A stretch of 64,000 nt of DNA from Symsagittifera roscoffensis. Taxonomy: Eukaryota; Xenacoelomorpha; Acoela; Convolutidae. A program made the translations under genes and the position numbers. The stretch spans positions 55,765,504 to 55,829,503 of the forward strand of contig NC_087063.1 of assembly GCF_963678635.1 (NCBI RefSeq), read 5' to 3'. Below the pieces are notes generated by a model. That model was not told where the DNA came from and ran no database searches. It saw only the letters and a list, made by a program, of their open reading frames with translations. Positions 33,046 through 44,253 of the stretch are shown piece by piece; within the stretch, counting starts at the first letter, position 1, and each line of letters opens with the position of its first letter.

Positions 33046-36000
33046 CCGTCCCAAGACTTCCAGTTACCGTCCCTACTCTTCTTTGTACCGTCCCAGGCTT
33101 CTTTCTACTGTCCCAAGACTGTTCGGTACTGTCCCAGTACTTTCCGTCAGTGTCCCAAGACCCTTGTCCTGAGAGTACTATCCCAGGAACACTGTCCCAA
33201 AACTGTCCCAAGAGTACTGCCCCAAGGTCAGTGTCCCAAGACCTTGTCCCAAGACTAGTGTCCCAAGGCTAGTGTACCAAGACCAGTGTCCCAAGGCTAG
33301 TGTACCAAGACTACTGTCCCAAGGCTAGTGTCCCAAGACTACTGTCCCAAGGCTAGTGTCCCAAGACCACTGTCCCAAGACTACTGTCCCAAGGCTAGTG
33401 TCCCAAGACTACTGTCCCAAGACTACTGTCCGACGGCTAGTGTCCCAAGACTACTGTCCCAAGGCTAGTGACCCAAGGCTAGTGTCCCAAGACCACTGTT
33501 CCAAGACCGCTATCCCAAGACCACTATCCCAAGACCTCTGTCCCAAGACCACTGTCCCAAGACCACTGTCCCGAGACCTCTGTCCCAAGACCACTGTCCC
33601 AAGACCACTGTCCCAAGACCACTGTCCCAAGACCACTGTCCCAAGGCTAGTGTCCCAAGACCACTGTCCCAAGACCACTATCCCAAGACCACTGTCCCAA
33701 GACCCCTGTCCCAAGACCACTGTCCCAAGACCACTGTCCCAAGGCTAGTGTCCCTAGACCACTGTCCCAAGACCACTATCCCAAGACCACTGTCCCAAGA
33801 CCCCTGTCCCAAGACCACTGTCCCAAGACCACTGTCCCAAGACCTCTGTCCCAAGACCACTGTTCCAAGACCACTGTCCCGAGACCTCTGTCCCAAGACC
33901 ACTGTCCCAAGACCACTGTCCCAAGACCACTGTCCCAAGACCACTGTCCCAAGACCACTGTCCCAAGGCTAGTGTCCCAAGACCACTGTCCCAAGACCAC
34001 TATCCCAAGACCACTGTCCCAAGACCCCTGTCCCAAGACCACTGTCCCAAGACCAGTGTCCCAAGACCACTGTCCCAAGACCACTGTCCCAAGACTAGTG
34101 TCCCAAGGCTAGTGTACCAAGACCAGTGTCCCAAGGCTAGTGTACCAAGACTACTCTCCCAAGGCTAGTGTCCCAAGACTACTGTCCCAAGGCTAGTGTC
34201 CCAAGACCACTGTCCCAAGACTACTGTCCCAAGGCTAGTGTCCCAAGACTACTGTCCCAAGACTACTGTCCGACGGCTAGTGTCCCAAGACTACTGTCCC
34301 AAGGCTAGTGTCCCAAGGCTAGTGTCCCAAGACCACTGTCCCAAGACCGCTATCCCAAGACCACTATCCCAAGACCTCTGTCCCAAGACCACTGTCCCAA
34401 GACCACTGTCCCAAGACCATTGTCCCGAGACCTCTGTCCCAAGACCACTGTCCCAAGACCACTGTCCCAAGACCACTGTCCCAAGACCACTGTCCCAAGG
34501 CTAGTGTCCCAAGACCACTGTCCCAAGACCACTATCCCAAGACCACTGTCCCAAGACCCCTGTCCCAAGACCACTGTCCCAAGACCAGTGTCCCAAGACC
34601 ACTGTCCCAAGACCACTGTCCCAAGGCTAGTGTCCCAAGACCACTGTCCCAAGACACTATCCCAAGGCTAGTGTCCCAAGACTACTGTCCCAAGACTACT
34701 GTCCGACGGCTAGTGTCCCAAGACTACTGTCCCAAGGCTAGTGTCCCAAGGCTAGTGTCCCAAGACCACTGTCCCAAGACCGCTATCCCAAAACCACTAT
34801 CCCAAGACCTCTGTCCCAAGACCACTGTCCCAAGACCACTGTCCCAAGACCACTGTCCCGAGACCTCTGTCCCAAGACCACTGTCCCAAGACCACTGTCC
34901 CAAGACCACTGTCCCAAGGCTAGTGTCCCAAGACCACTGTCCCAAGACCACTATCCCAAGACCACTGTCCCAAGACCCCTGTCCCAAGACCACTGTCCCA
35001 AGACCACTGCCCAAGACCACTGTCCCAAGACCACTGTCCCAAGGCTAGTGTCCCAAGACCACTGTCCCAAGACCACTGTCCCAAGGCTGGTGTCCCAAGA
35101 CCACTGTCCCAAGACCACTGTCCCAAGACCGTACCGTCCCAAGACTGTACTGTTCAAGGCTGTACTGTCCCAAGACGGCTATCCCAAGACCACTATCCCA
35201 AGACCTCTGTCCCAAGACCACTGTCCCAAGACCACTGTCCCAAGGCTAGTGTCCCAAGACCACTGTCCCAAGACCACTATCCCAAGACCACTGTCCCAAG
35301 ACCCCTGTCCCAAGACCACTGTCCCAAGACCAGTGTCCCAAGACCACTGTCCCAAGACCACTGTCCCAAGGCTAGTGTCCCAAGACCACTGTCCCAAGAC
35401 ACTGTCCCAAGGCTAGTGTCCCAAGACTACTGTCCCAAGACTACTGTCCGACGGCTAGTGTCCCAAGACTACTGTCCCAAGGCTAGTGTCCCAAAGCTAG
35501 TGTCCCAAGACCACTGTCCCAAGACCGCTATCCCAAAACCACTATCCCAAGACCTCTGTCCCAAGACCACTGTCCCAAGACCACTGTCCCAAGACCACTG
35601 TCCCGAGACCTCTGTCCCAAGACCACTGTCCCAAGACCACTGTCCCAAGACCACTGTCCCAAGACCACTGTCCCAAGGCTAGTGTCCCAAGACCACTGTC
35701 CCAAGACCACTATCCCAAGACCACTGTCCCAAGACCCCTGTCCCAAGACCACTGTCCCAAGACCACTGCCCAAGACCACTGTCCCAAGACCACTGTCCCA
35801 AGGCTAGTGTCCCAAGACCACTGTCCCAAGACCACTGTCCCAAGGCTAGTGTCCCAAGACCACTGTCCCAAGACCACTGTCCCAAGACCGTACCGTCCCA
35901 AGACTGTACTGTTCAAGGCTGTACTGTCCCAAGACGGCTATCCCAAGACCACTATCCCAAGACCTCTGTCCCAAGACCACTGTCCCAAGACCACTGTCCC

Positions 36001-36917
36001 AAGACCACTGTCCCAAGACCACTGTCCCGAGACCTCTGTCCCAAGACCACTGTCCCAAGACCACTGTCCCAAGACCACTGTCCCAAGACCACTGTCCCAA
36101 GGCTAGTGTCCCAAGACCACTGTCCCAAGACCACTATCCCAAGACCACTGTCCCAAGACCCCTGTCCCAAGACCACTGTCCCAAGACCACTGTCCCAAGA
36201 CCTCTGTCCCAAGACCACTGTCCCAAGACCACTGTCCCAAGACCACTGTCCCAAGACCACTGTCCCAAGGCTAGTGTCCCAAGACCACTGTCCCAAGACC
36301 ACTATCCCAAGACCACTGTCCCAAGACCCCTGTCCCAAGACCACTGTCCCAAGACCACTGTCCCAAGACCACTGTCCCAAGACCACTGTCCCAAGGCTAG
36401 TGTCCCAAGACCACTGTCCCAAGACCACTATCCCAAGACCCCTGTCCCAAGACCCCTGTCCCAAGACCACTGTCCCAAGACCACTGTCCCAAGACCACTG
36501 TCCCAAGACCACTGTCCCAAGGCTAGTGTCCCAAGACCACTGTCCCAAGACCACTCTCCCAAGGCTAGTGTCCCAAGACCACCGTCCCAAGACCACTGTC
36601 CCAAGACCCCTGTCCCAAGACCACTGTCCCAAGACCACTGTCCCAAGACCACTGTCCCAAGACCACTGTCCCAAGACCACTGTCCCAAGGCTAGTGTCCC
36701 AAGACCACTGTCCCAAGACCACTGTCCCAAGACCGTACCGTCCCAAGACTGTACTGTTCAAGGCTGTACTGTCCCAAGACTGTACTGTCCCAAGACTGTA
36801 CTGTCCCAAGACTGTACCAAGACTGCTCTGGTCCAAGACTGTCCCAGTACTGCCTTGTCCCAAGGCTGTCCCCAGACTGCTCTGTCCCAAGACTTCTTTG
36901 GCACTGTCCCAAGACTG
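33046..36917 (-). repeat. 14-bp minisatellite in the leader of copy B, with higher-order repeats
   Basis: Roughly 270 tandem copies of CCCAAGACCACTGT (plus strand; sense ACAGTGGTCTTGGG) with common variants such as CCCAAGGCTAGTGT, CCCAAGACTACTGT, CCCAAGACCTCTGT and CCCAAGACCCCTGT. Variants recur in blocks of several hundred bp: the marker TGTACTGTTCAAGGC appears near 35145, 35906 and 36747, and TGTCCGACGGCTAGTG near 33427, 34267, 34700 and 35446. This shows higher-order amplification. As 14 is not a multiple of three and the unit lacks stops, long ORFs appear in several frames on both strands; they are artefacts. The first 200 bp and the last 150 bp are irregular. Confidence 0.95.
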
Positions 36918-38431
36918 CTGACAAGTGTCTGAGCGATGGGACCTCTTTCTTCTCCGTTATGGGGACTTCTTGATTCACTGTAACTTGTACCACCACTCAA
37001 ACTCTAGTAAAATATTCCCAAAAACCCTCTCTTAAAGGCCAAATGCTGACCCCCCTTTTTCTTATTTCTTTTTAGTTCCGACCTATTTCAGTGTTCCAAG
37101 CAACTTGAAACCAAAACCTGTGCGCAGGTATCTTGTGATCACCTGTTCGTGTAAAAACTAAACACAAATCCTCACCAAAATGCAACAAAAAATCCAAGCT
37201 AGAAAAAGTAATAAAAACAGAGAGATGAACCCAACTAAAATTCAAAGGTGACCAATGTCTACCTTTTGTCGAAAAAAATGTCTGGTACCTAATTGCCACG
37301 CGTTTTCCTCCCCCCAACTAAAATCTTATTGGGTATCACCAGAATTATCTACGTTCCCCCCTACCAATCCGAACAGGGTACCTTCCTTATCTCGAATTTA
37401 AATTTCGATATCCACCTATTATTACCAACGCGTGTTAATGACTAATGTAACTAAATCAACGAAGTCGATTAATTAGTTACTCTAATTTCCCCCCTTTTTA
37501 CAATTTGCAACCGCCAACCTCTAACCTAACCAGCCCCCCTTCTTTTTAGCCCCCCTTCTTAAGCCTAAAAATTACCTTAAGCACTGGGTGCTAAACCTCT
37601 CAAGAGGAAACCGTAGACCTGTCTCCAGGCCTGCTTAAGTAAAAACGTTCCTCAAAACCAGGGGATTTCGCTTATCCAATTTTACACTTATCTCCTATAA
37701 TGTAATGTGGATTTTAACGATACCCGTTCTGCCCAACTTGAGAACTCGAGAACTGCCAAATCCTTCTTTGCTACTTTCCCACTCGACTGGTCACCTCTTC
37801 CAGTCCAGTCTCCTATTGGTTCAGCTCAAGTGCTCCTGAACCACTTTCCCACTCGGCTGGTCACCTCTTCCAGTCAAGTCTCCTATTGGTTCAGCTCAAG
37901 TGCTCCTGAACCATTTTCCCACTCGGCTGGTCACCTCTTCCAGTCAAGTCTCCTTGTTGTCCAGCTAAGTTCCAAGCTATCTGAAAACCCTTGACAACGC
38001 CCCACGCTCGGGCACTTTATTAGGGTTACTGGGTTAAATTGCTAGGTTGATCGAAACGATCGAACTTTTAAAACAGTATGGGTATACTATTTAATTAATA
38101 TAAAGGTTTGATCCAACTAATCTGGTGTCAAAGTCACTGTCTTTTTTCGTTTTATGATTTTTGTTCCTTTTTCTATTCTTTTTGGTTTTTGTTTTGCTTT
38201 TTGTCTTTTTGCTCGTGTTTTTGTCCCCCTAGTTGCCCCCCTTTACTCGGTTAGCTAAGCCTCGTTCGGAGAGCGTACCAGGAAGTTTTCTCGAGTTTTC
38301 TTAAAAAGCTATCACGGTACAACCGGAAGGTTTGCACGTTCCTGTCGAACCGTACCACCGGTACTCTAGAATGGGCATGTAGCCCGAAGCTGTCTCAAGT
38401 GGGTTCGACTCCGTAGTCTTGATGTCGTAAA
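36918..38431 (-). other. Copy B unique 5' leader
   Basis: About 1.5 kb without a supported gene. Segments match the leader of E (for example the sense GACAGTGACTTTGAC block at about 38133-38147 here and 62858-62875 in E; the GAGGNNNACGCG block near 37295 here and 63480 in E). An A-rich CAAAAACC tract near 38155-38220 is also present in D (about 51900-52040). The leader probably carries packaging or translation signals, but none is identifiable. Confidence 0.6.
37771..37966. repeat. 70-bp tandem repeat in the B leader (about 2.8 copies)
   Basis: The unit starting CACTTTCCCACTCGGCTGG repeats at 37771, 37841 and 37911, almost without change. The last copy diverges after GTCAAGTCTCC. Each unit carries a CTCAAG word. 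Confidence 0.9.
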
Positions 38432-38446
38432 CACCCAGGAGCGCCA
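38432..38446 (-). promoter_or_regulatory. Candidate primer binding site of copy B
   Basis: Sense TGGCGCTCCTGGGTG starts 12 nt inside the 5' LTR end (after TAGTGTTTTTA). It begins with TGG, as expected for pairing with a tRNA 3'-CCA end. From memory it resembles animal tRNA-Asn 3' ends (TGGCGTCCCTGGGTG) with two differences. The identical site occurs in D (51654-51668) and a variant in E (62551-62565). An 11-12 nt gap between LTR and PBS is longer than usual. Confidence 0.5.
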
Positions 38447-38458
38447 TAAAAACACTAT

Positions 38459-39366
38459 GTAACATTCGTCTACTGTAGTCACACATGAGTCTTAAGAAAA
38501 ATAGGCCCTATAACCATTGGCTCAAGAGTCAGGGACACTATCTCTTGTGTTTTTCTACCTCAAATCAGTCGGAGCCAATTCGGTTCGCTTGTGACATGAG
38601 ACTACGACCCGTTACAGCTTAAAGGCTACTACCAAAATATCCCCCCCCTCTAGAAATAAGAACGTCCCCATACTTAGGTCTCTAGATACCCAAAATACAT
38701 GAACGCCGTTAAAAACCGGGTCAGAACAATCCGTTAAGTTACTTTTTATTAGACAGTGGAACTTTGATCCATTTCAGATGGATCAACCTAAAACTCGCCT
38801 TACCTCAACATAACAATCATAAAACACACTCTAGAAATTTGAATTAAGTACTCACATCGTAGCACGCTCAAGAACAGGGAGTAATCAAGTCGGTCAGCAA
38901 CTCGAGAATTAAATAATGTAACTAAATGGGTTTAATGTTTATCAGTTTCAATAACACGGACAAGTTTTAACTCTAGAATATAGTTTCTCGTGAACCATTA
39001 GGACACTCAAGCTGTCCACCTTTCCACCGAAGGTTCACTCTAGTCCAGTTCGAATAACAATCCAATCGAGTAATGATAGTCCAGTTCTCGGGAATAGTCC
39101 AGGCGCTTGTCTCTGTTCAGATGGGACAGCTCTACTCTTGTTTTATTGTGACAGAAATTGCGAATAGCAATTTCCCACTGTTTTATCTAGCAACTTTCCC
39201 GCGATTGTTATTCGATTGTTCTGATTTCTCTTTTTCGGTTTTCAGTTATCGCGAGAAAATCGTGCATGACAGGCTCCATTCGAATTTTTGAAAAATTAAA
39301 TTTCACTCCAAAATTAAGTGCTCTTGCTTTCCTCAAGGTCAAACTTCCAAATATGACCGACTGGCA
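38459..39366 (-). repeat. Copy B 5' LTR (908 bp)
   Basis: On the plus strand it runs from TGTAACATTC to GACTGGCA, matching 15001-15902 end to end with a few small indels (for example GGAATAGTCCAGGCG against GGGAGTATG near 39100). The poly(A) hexamer is intact (plus strand TTTATT 38745-38750) and the donor-like AGGTAAGG is at about 38805-38798. Beyond 39366 integrase of copy C resumes at once. Confidence 0.92.
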
Positions 39367-40474
39367 CAACACTCGACAACCTACCATCCACAGACCAACG
39401 GGTTGGTAGAGAGACAGAACAGGACACTGGTCAACATGTTAAGGGTGTACTGCTCAAGATACATGACGGACTGGGATAAATACCTGCCACAGGTAGTAGG
39501 GGCCTACAACAGTACACATCACTCAACGACGGGCATCAGTCCCTTCATGATGTTGACGGGCAGGGAGAGCGCAATGCCTCTGACATTCTTTTACCCGGAA
39601 TACGAGGGGAAAAGGACGTCGCCTCAGACATACGTAAAAGAAGCGATCAAAAGACAACAGGAGCTAAACGAGCTATGCAGGAGGAACACGGCGCAAGGGC
39701 AAATGAGGCAACGCAAAAAATATGACAAAAAAATATCACAAGCAAAGCCATATGAAGTGGGCCAATACGTGTGGGTCTTCCAAAATGTCATACCGCCCAA
39801 GGGAACAAAGAAACTACTCAAGAAGTGGAGGGACCATTCATGATAACGGAAGTTCATCAACAAGGACGGTTCTACCGCTTGAGTACTGGGCGAGCAGCAT
39901 ATTATGAAAATCTGAAGCCTCACATCCCGTCTCCGGAGGACTGGTGCATACCGAAGGACATGGAGGGTCTCCAGTACCTGGTGGTAGAGCCAGCGTGTGA
40001 AGTGAATGAAAAAGGCACCAGAGAGAAAAATGATGGTAATGAGAACTTGAGTTTGGACGACAATGAAAAGAAAGAGGTGGAGTCTGAAGCAAGATCGTTT
40101 GTAGAAGAAGACTGGAACGACGGGAGCAAGATGAGGTGCCGAAGTGGATGGAGCCAGATCGACCAATACCACCGGGAACCAGGACTGGCAATCGTAAACG
40201 GACCGGCATGAGGTACAACAGATACGGGGATGACTTCTTGATCGATAAGATACAGCCAGACAAATTGGGCGAAGAACTACTGAGTGTAGGCGAACTGGAA
40301 GCCGAAGAGGAATGGCAGGTCATTGACGATGGTGGACACTATCCCCAGGAAGACTACTCGACACCAGAATTGGAGACGGATCTCGAACAGAGTGAGATAG
40401 AGAGGAGGGAGAACACGAACTTGAGGATACTAGAGTGGATGCGCGATGTCAAAGACGAAAGCCACGAAGGATAA
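39367..40474 (+). pseudogene. pol: Copy C pol, integrase C-terminal half
   Basis: Starts at the B insertion point, inside the DDE core (STTYHPQTNG, LVERQ), so the first two catalytic Asp codons are absent; only scraps remain at 14964-15000. A single-base loss near 39836 (GAGGGACC for GAGGGGACC) shifts the frame before the GPF module. A second near 40118 (GACGGGAGC for GACCCGGAGC) shifts it again. The last piece ends at TAA 40472-40474. It is clearly nonfunctional. Confidence 0.88.
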
Positions 40475-41236
40475 AGCATTCAACAAGTCGACGTGTCATC
40501 GCAAAATTATATGAAGGCAGAGGACCCTCTTTTCGGATGGACAGCAACAGACAGGCCACTGGACATTCCTCCGGACAATTCAGACCCGACAACATCGACG
40601 GGGACGTCGATAAATATTTTTGTCTGGGGAGTGGGGGTAGGACTTACCCACACCGAAAATTTGATGATAAAGAAGCTCAAGGAAGTGAGAGAAACAAGCG
40701 AATTGGAACTGGAAGAAGAAGAGCCAGAGCCTACCATAGGTCGGAATTTCAAAACGAAAATTGAAATACCCAATGAGTACTCGGAAAACACCATGATAAC
40801 GGATAGCGACTTCATCCTGTCAAACAGGACTAGCGCGATCTGCATCACGGCGGACATGAGTTTCAAATCAAGATTGGAAGCTGACTTCAAAAGAGAGTAC
40901 CAGAACGTGGAGTTTCTGTTCAGACAGAGACCAGGACTGGGAGGGATGGCAGCGCTTCCACCATCAGTAGCACAAGTCCCGGGCAAACATCTGTGCTTCC
41001 TAGTGACGAGGGTCAATGACAGGAACACAATTGATCCCGAACACGTGATGTTGGCACTAACAAGACTACGAGACTTCATAATTGAAAGAGGAATAACGGA
41101 GGTCTCAATGCCGGTGTATGACCCAAACAGGGGCAAATTGAGCTCAAGGGAATTGTACGCTATCCTACACGTAGTCTTCGCGGAAACTGAGATAATGGTG
41201 TATCTTCACAAGAAATACTACTTGAGCATCGCCTGA
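40475..41236 (+). CDS. Copy C macro-domain-like ORF, in frame after the pol TAA
   Basis: Open without interruption from the codon after the pol TAA to TGA 41234-41236, 253 codons. The pol and macro frames are identical. The first ATG is near 40511 (MKAEDPLFGW); a GTG lies at 40493. The domain matches the A and B versions: AICITADM, ADFKREY, KHLCFLVTR, HVVFAETEIMVYLH. This is the cleanest copy of the protein. If made by stop readthrough it would be the C-terminal extension of integrase; otherwise it needs its own initiation. The ADP-ribose-related role is inferred from the remote resemblance only. Confidence 0.62.
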   Translation, partial: SIQQVDVSSQNYMKAEDPLFGWTATDRPLDIPPDNSDPTTSTGTSINIFVWGVGVGLTHTENLMIKKLKEVRETSELELEEEEPEPTIGRNFKTKIEIPNEYSENTMITDSDFILSNRTSAICITADMSFKSRLEADFKREYQNVEFLFRQRPGLGGMAALPPSVAQVPGKHLCFLVTRVNDRNTIDPEHVMLALTRLRDFIIERGITEVSMPVYDPNRGKLSSRELYAILHVVFAETEIMVYLHKKYYLSIA

Positions 41237-41730
41237 GTTGGGCACACGGGGGTCTCGAGTTGGGCGTGAGGGAGGAGTCTCGAGTTAGGTACTGGGGTGC
41301 GGCACAGGTAAAGGGATCTTAAGACGCGATTGGCATGACAATTGAATTTTAGAAGGATTAACGGTGCTAAAACATAAAAGGAATCTGCATGCTTTTAAGG
41401 AAATTCCAATTGAATTGTTTTAAGTGGAATGAAAATGACAAGATTTTCACCATACTGGTAAAAGGGGGGTTTCTAGGTTAGGAACATGACATGTTAAGTC
41501 TTAATATGGTTTCTGTTTTCAGATCAAGTTTGAAAAACAAAGTTGAAAATCCAACTATACTCAAGCGAGAGACAGAAAGGGAAATCTTGATTGAACTCGC
41601 GATAAACGACACCTGCAGCAAGTATTTGCAAGGGAACATTTCTAGAATATTCTTGAGTTGGGTAATTCTTGAGTCGGTAAGGTAATTCTTGAGCTGGTTA
41701 ATACTTGAATACATCCCGAAGTCACAGAGA
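41237..41730 (+). promoter_or_regulatory. Copy C macro-to-ORF3 spacer with splice acceptor
   Basis: Same organisation as in A and B: CTCGAGTTGGG and CTCGAGTTAGG words after the macro stop, then TTTCTGTTTTCAG with AG at 41521-41522, then CTTGAG-rich units just before the ATG at 41731. It has one fewer 20-bp unit than copy A, so the repeat number varies. Confidence 0.48.
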
Positions 41731-44253
41731 ATGGCAGACAGGTTCTGGAAATCCATGCCCGCGGCCCTGAAGAAGCCTACTCTCGATGAGCTGTACAGAC
41801 GCCTGAGGGACCTGGATTATACCCAAATAGACGAGAGAATGGCGGTAATGCTGAATGCCATCCTCCAGTTGGAAGAACAGGGTGACTGCAGGGAGTCTGC
41901 GACGGAGGCTGTCTTGATGGTCGGCTACACCACCGAGGGAATATCAAATCAGGAACAGACCAGATGGTTTTCTTGGAATGTGGATGGAGGAGTAAGGGGC
42001 TTTGACTTGGCAAGGAATCCTGGCCTGAGTAACAATACCGAATATGGCGCAGGAGAAATCCCACTACCAACTAGGCCATCACCAAGATCGACAGGCCAGA
42101 GCTCGAGTAAGGTGCCATCGATGACGCGAGCGCAACAGACGACTGAGGCATATCCGGATCTTGGTGTTCTACAGAAAGAGCTCGAGAAGACGCAGAGGGA
42201 AAGGAACAAGGCGAACCTCGATCGGGATCAGGCAAAGCTGGATCAGGAAAAGGCTCAGCTGGAAAGGGACCAGGCGGTCATCGAACGAGATCAGACTCTG
42301 AGGTTGCTTGAGATGCTGCGGGCTGAACATCAGCAGGAACTAAGGGTGCGGGAGAATGCCGCGAATTGTGAGCAACTGAAGTCGGAGATGGAGAGAATAG
42401 AACAACGACAATGTGAACTTGATGCACAGAAGGGAGCCAGGCCAAAGGAGCGAGTGGTTACCAGCTCGAGGCCAGAGTCACGCATGGAAGTGGATGAAGC
42501 CCCCAGGGCAAGAGGACGGCTCAACCTTGACCGCGAGGCTCGAGAACACATGAGTGAAGGGTTGGAAGTCTGGATACCGAATGAATCAACGTCCTCCTTG
42601 CGCAGCCTAGAAACGCTACCCATACGCCCGCTGATGGATGTGATACTGCCGGGATATACCCCAACCTCAACCTCGAGCGGCAGTCAGGTGAGCGGCAGCT
42701 CATCGCGTCTGAAGGAGCTGAGCGAGAAATTGCGGCAGAGAAGTCGTGAAAGTTCGGCAAGGGCGGAGCTTCCTCCAACGTGGAGGGAACAGCCGGTCAG
42801 GAGCGTCATGATCTCGAGTTATAAGAGGAACACCGAAAAGAGGTACCACAGGCACAATCGGCTGGATTGGAATGCGGAACAGAAGGCCAGCAGGGATTGC
42901 TTTCATGATGCAGCCTGGGTGGAATATCTTGCGCCACCCCGTGTGCCAGAAGGCGCGGTCCACCTAATTATAGGGGACAGCCTAGTGCGGGTGTTGACCC
43001 GGATCCAATCGCACTGGCAGACAGGAATCTTGAGTTTCGCTGGAGCTGCCACGCCACAGATATTGGCAACGCTTGAGATGCTAGGGATGAAAAAAGTATA
43101 CACGGTGACCCTGATGATCGGAACGAATGATGTATCAAGGGGAGAAGCTAGGAAAGTAACGAGGCTGCACGACAAGATGAGCTGCCTTCTTGAGGAGCTG
43201 AGGATCCAAATGGATCCCATCCTGTTCACAGTATGTACTGTCCCTTATAACATGAAGTTCGATCAGCACGCCTTGGAAATGAACGAGAAGGTGCGCAACC
43301 TAAACGGGGTGATCCGAGAAATCCACCGGAAGAGTGTGCTCCCCATCAGATTGTTCGACGTGGCGGAGCGCATGGAGCAAGCGGGATTCCCTGAGGACAC
43401 CTCCAATGATGGAATCCACTTTGACAGACCGAGGGGAGCAGAGTGGCTGAATGACGTCTTTCAAGGACACATAAATGCGCTAGAGGCGGATCTGCTAGAG
43501 ACGGCCCAATTCACATTCGGGCCACCTCCGAACCCACCATTCCTTGCCTCGAGGGCCTTGTCTAGTCGTTTGGGACCGAGGGTCGACTCTAGAGACAGCT
43601 CAAGGGGCAACCAGGCCAGATTGCCGAGTGCCATGCCAATGGAGTCTGAGGAGGTGGCATCATCAACGCCTCCAGGTTCGGTGATATCCTCAGTGGTAGT
43701 GGCAGAGAGCAAGCGGGTGGAGAGGCCTATGGAGACCGCTCGCTTGAGATATCCAGAGAAGGTGAAAGGGCTGGACCTAGAAGGTTTGGAATGCAGGCGA
43801 GAATTGGCGGAGACTCTGGGTATTGAACGAGTATCGCACGAAGACTTGAGCAGACATCATTGCGTGGACTGGTTGAAGGCTCATGAGACGCACTTCTCGA
43901 GAGCAAAACTGATGGAGACCGCGGACCTGACCGGAATTCCCACGAAAGCGATCATGGGACCCATCAACTATAGACCTCTCAAGCTGCTGGGGAGTCCTGA
44001 ACTCATAGCAGAACTCCCCAAACACCGAACGAACATCGCCAGGATCAGATTGGCGACCCCGGCACAGTTGAGGGTGGTGGACAAGCTGCTGAATCCGGGG
44101 GAAATGGAATTGCCAGATGCCGCTTACGAAGGCTCGAAGTTGGCGGAAGATCCCAGGTACGGGAAGCCCTGTGGGAGCACCCAGCTGGCCAAGACTTTGG
44201 CAGTTTACGATAGAGCAGATCCAGCTGCTGCGAGGGTAGTCATTGTGGCGTGA
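41731..44253 (+). pseudogene. Copy C ORF3, N-terminal coiled coil, SGNH domain and start of second domain
   Basis: Open from ATG 41731 for 840 codons, the best N-terminal version here. Residues: coiled coil about 145-235; SGNH/GDSL hydrolase about 408-580 with Ser417, Gly438, Asn466, Asp560, His563; linker 600-690; start of the second SGNH-like domain at about 835. It ends at a TGA (44251-44253) that replaces a glycine codon of A, in the block I position of the second domain. The frame continues unchanged after the stop. An enzyme of this type would cut ester bonds, possibly lipid or sugar acetyl esters; no substrate can be read from the sequence. Confidence 0.86.

Larger units (their letters stand above)
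15001..39366 (-). mobile_element. Copy B: giant gypsy-type LTR retrotransposon with both LTRs (24.4 kb)
   Basis: A pair of LTRs in the same orientation, about 98% alike by eye, bounds a minus-strand internal region. Its order is PBS, unique leader, minisatellite, gag, protease, RT (deleted), integrase, macro-like ORF, ORF3, 3' UTR. Removing B plus five flanking bases (39367-39371) rejoins the integrase reading frame of copy C exactly (CTCAAGCACA + CTCGACAACC). The flanks GCACA and CAACA make an imperfect 4-5 bp target duplication. Allowing for the deletions in RT and ORF3, an intact element would be around 26 kb, among the larger LTR retrotransposons. B itself carries several frame breaks and is probably not autonomous. 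Confidence 0.9.

Noticed and set aside
33046-36917. CRISPR-like array
   Set aside because: Direct tandem units without unique spacers, in a eukaryotic retrotransposon leader.
33356-36921. Long ORFs of PRPLSQDHCPKTTV-type and GLGTVVLGQWSWDS-type repeats on both strands
   Set aside because: They are translations of a stop-free 14-bp tandem repeat and occur in several frames and on both strands. No start, splice or composition argues for a protein.
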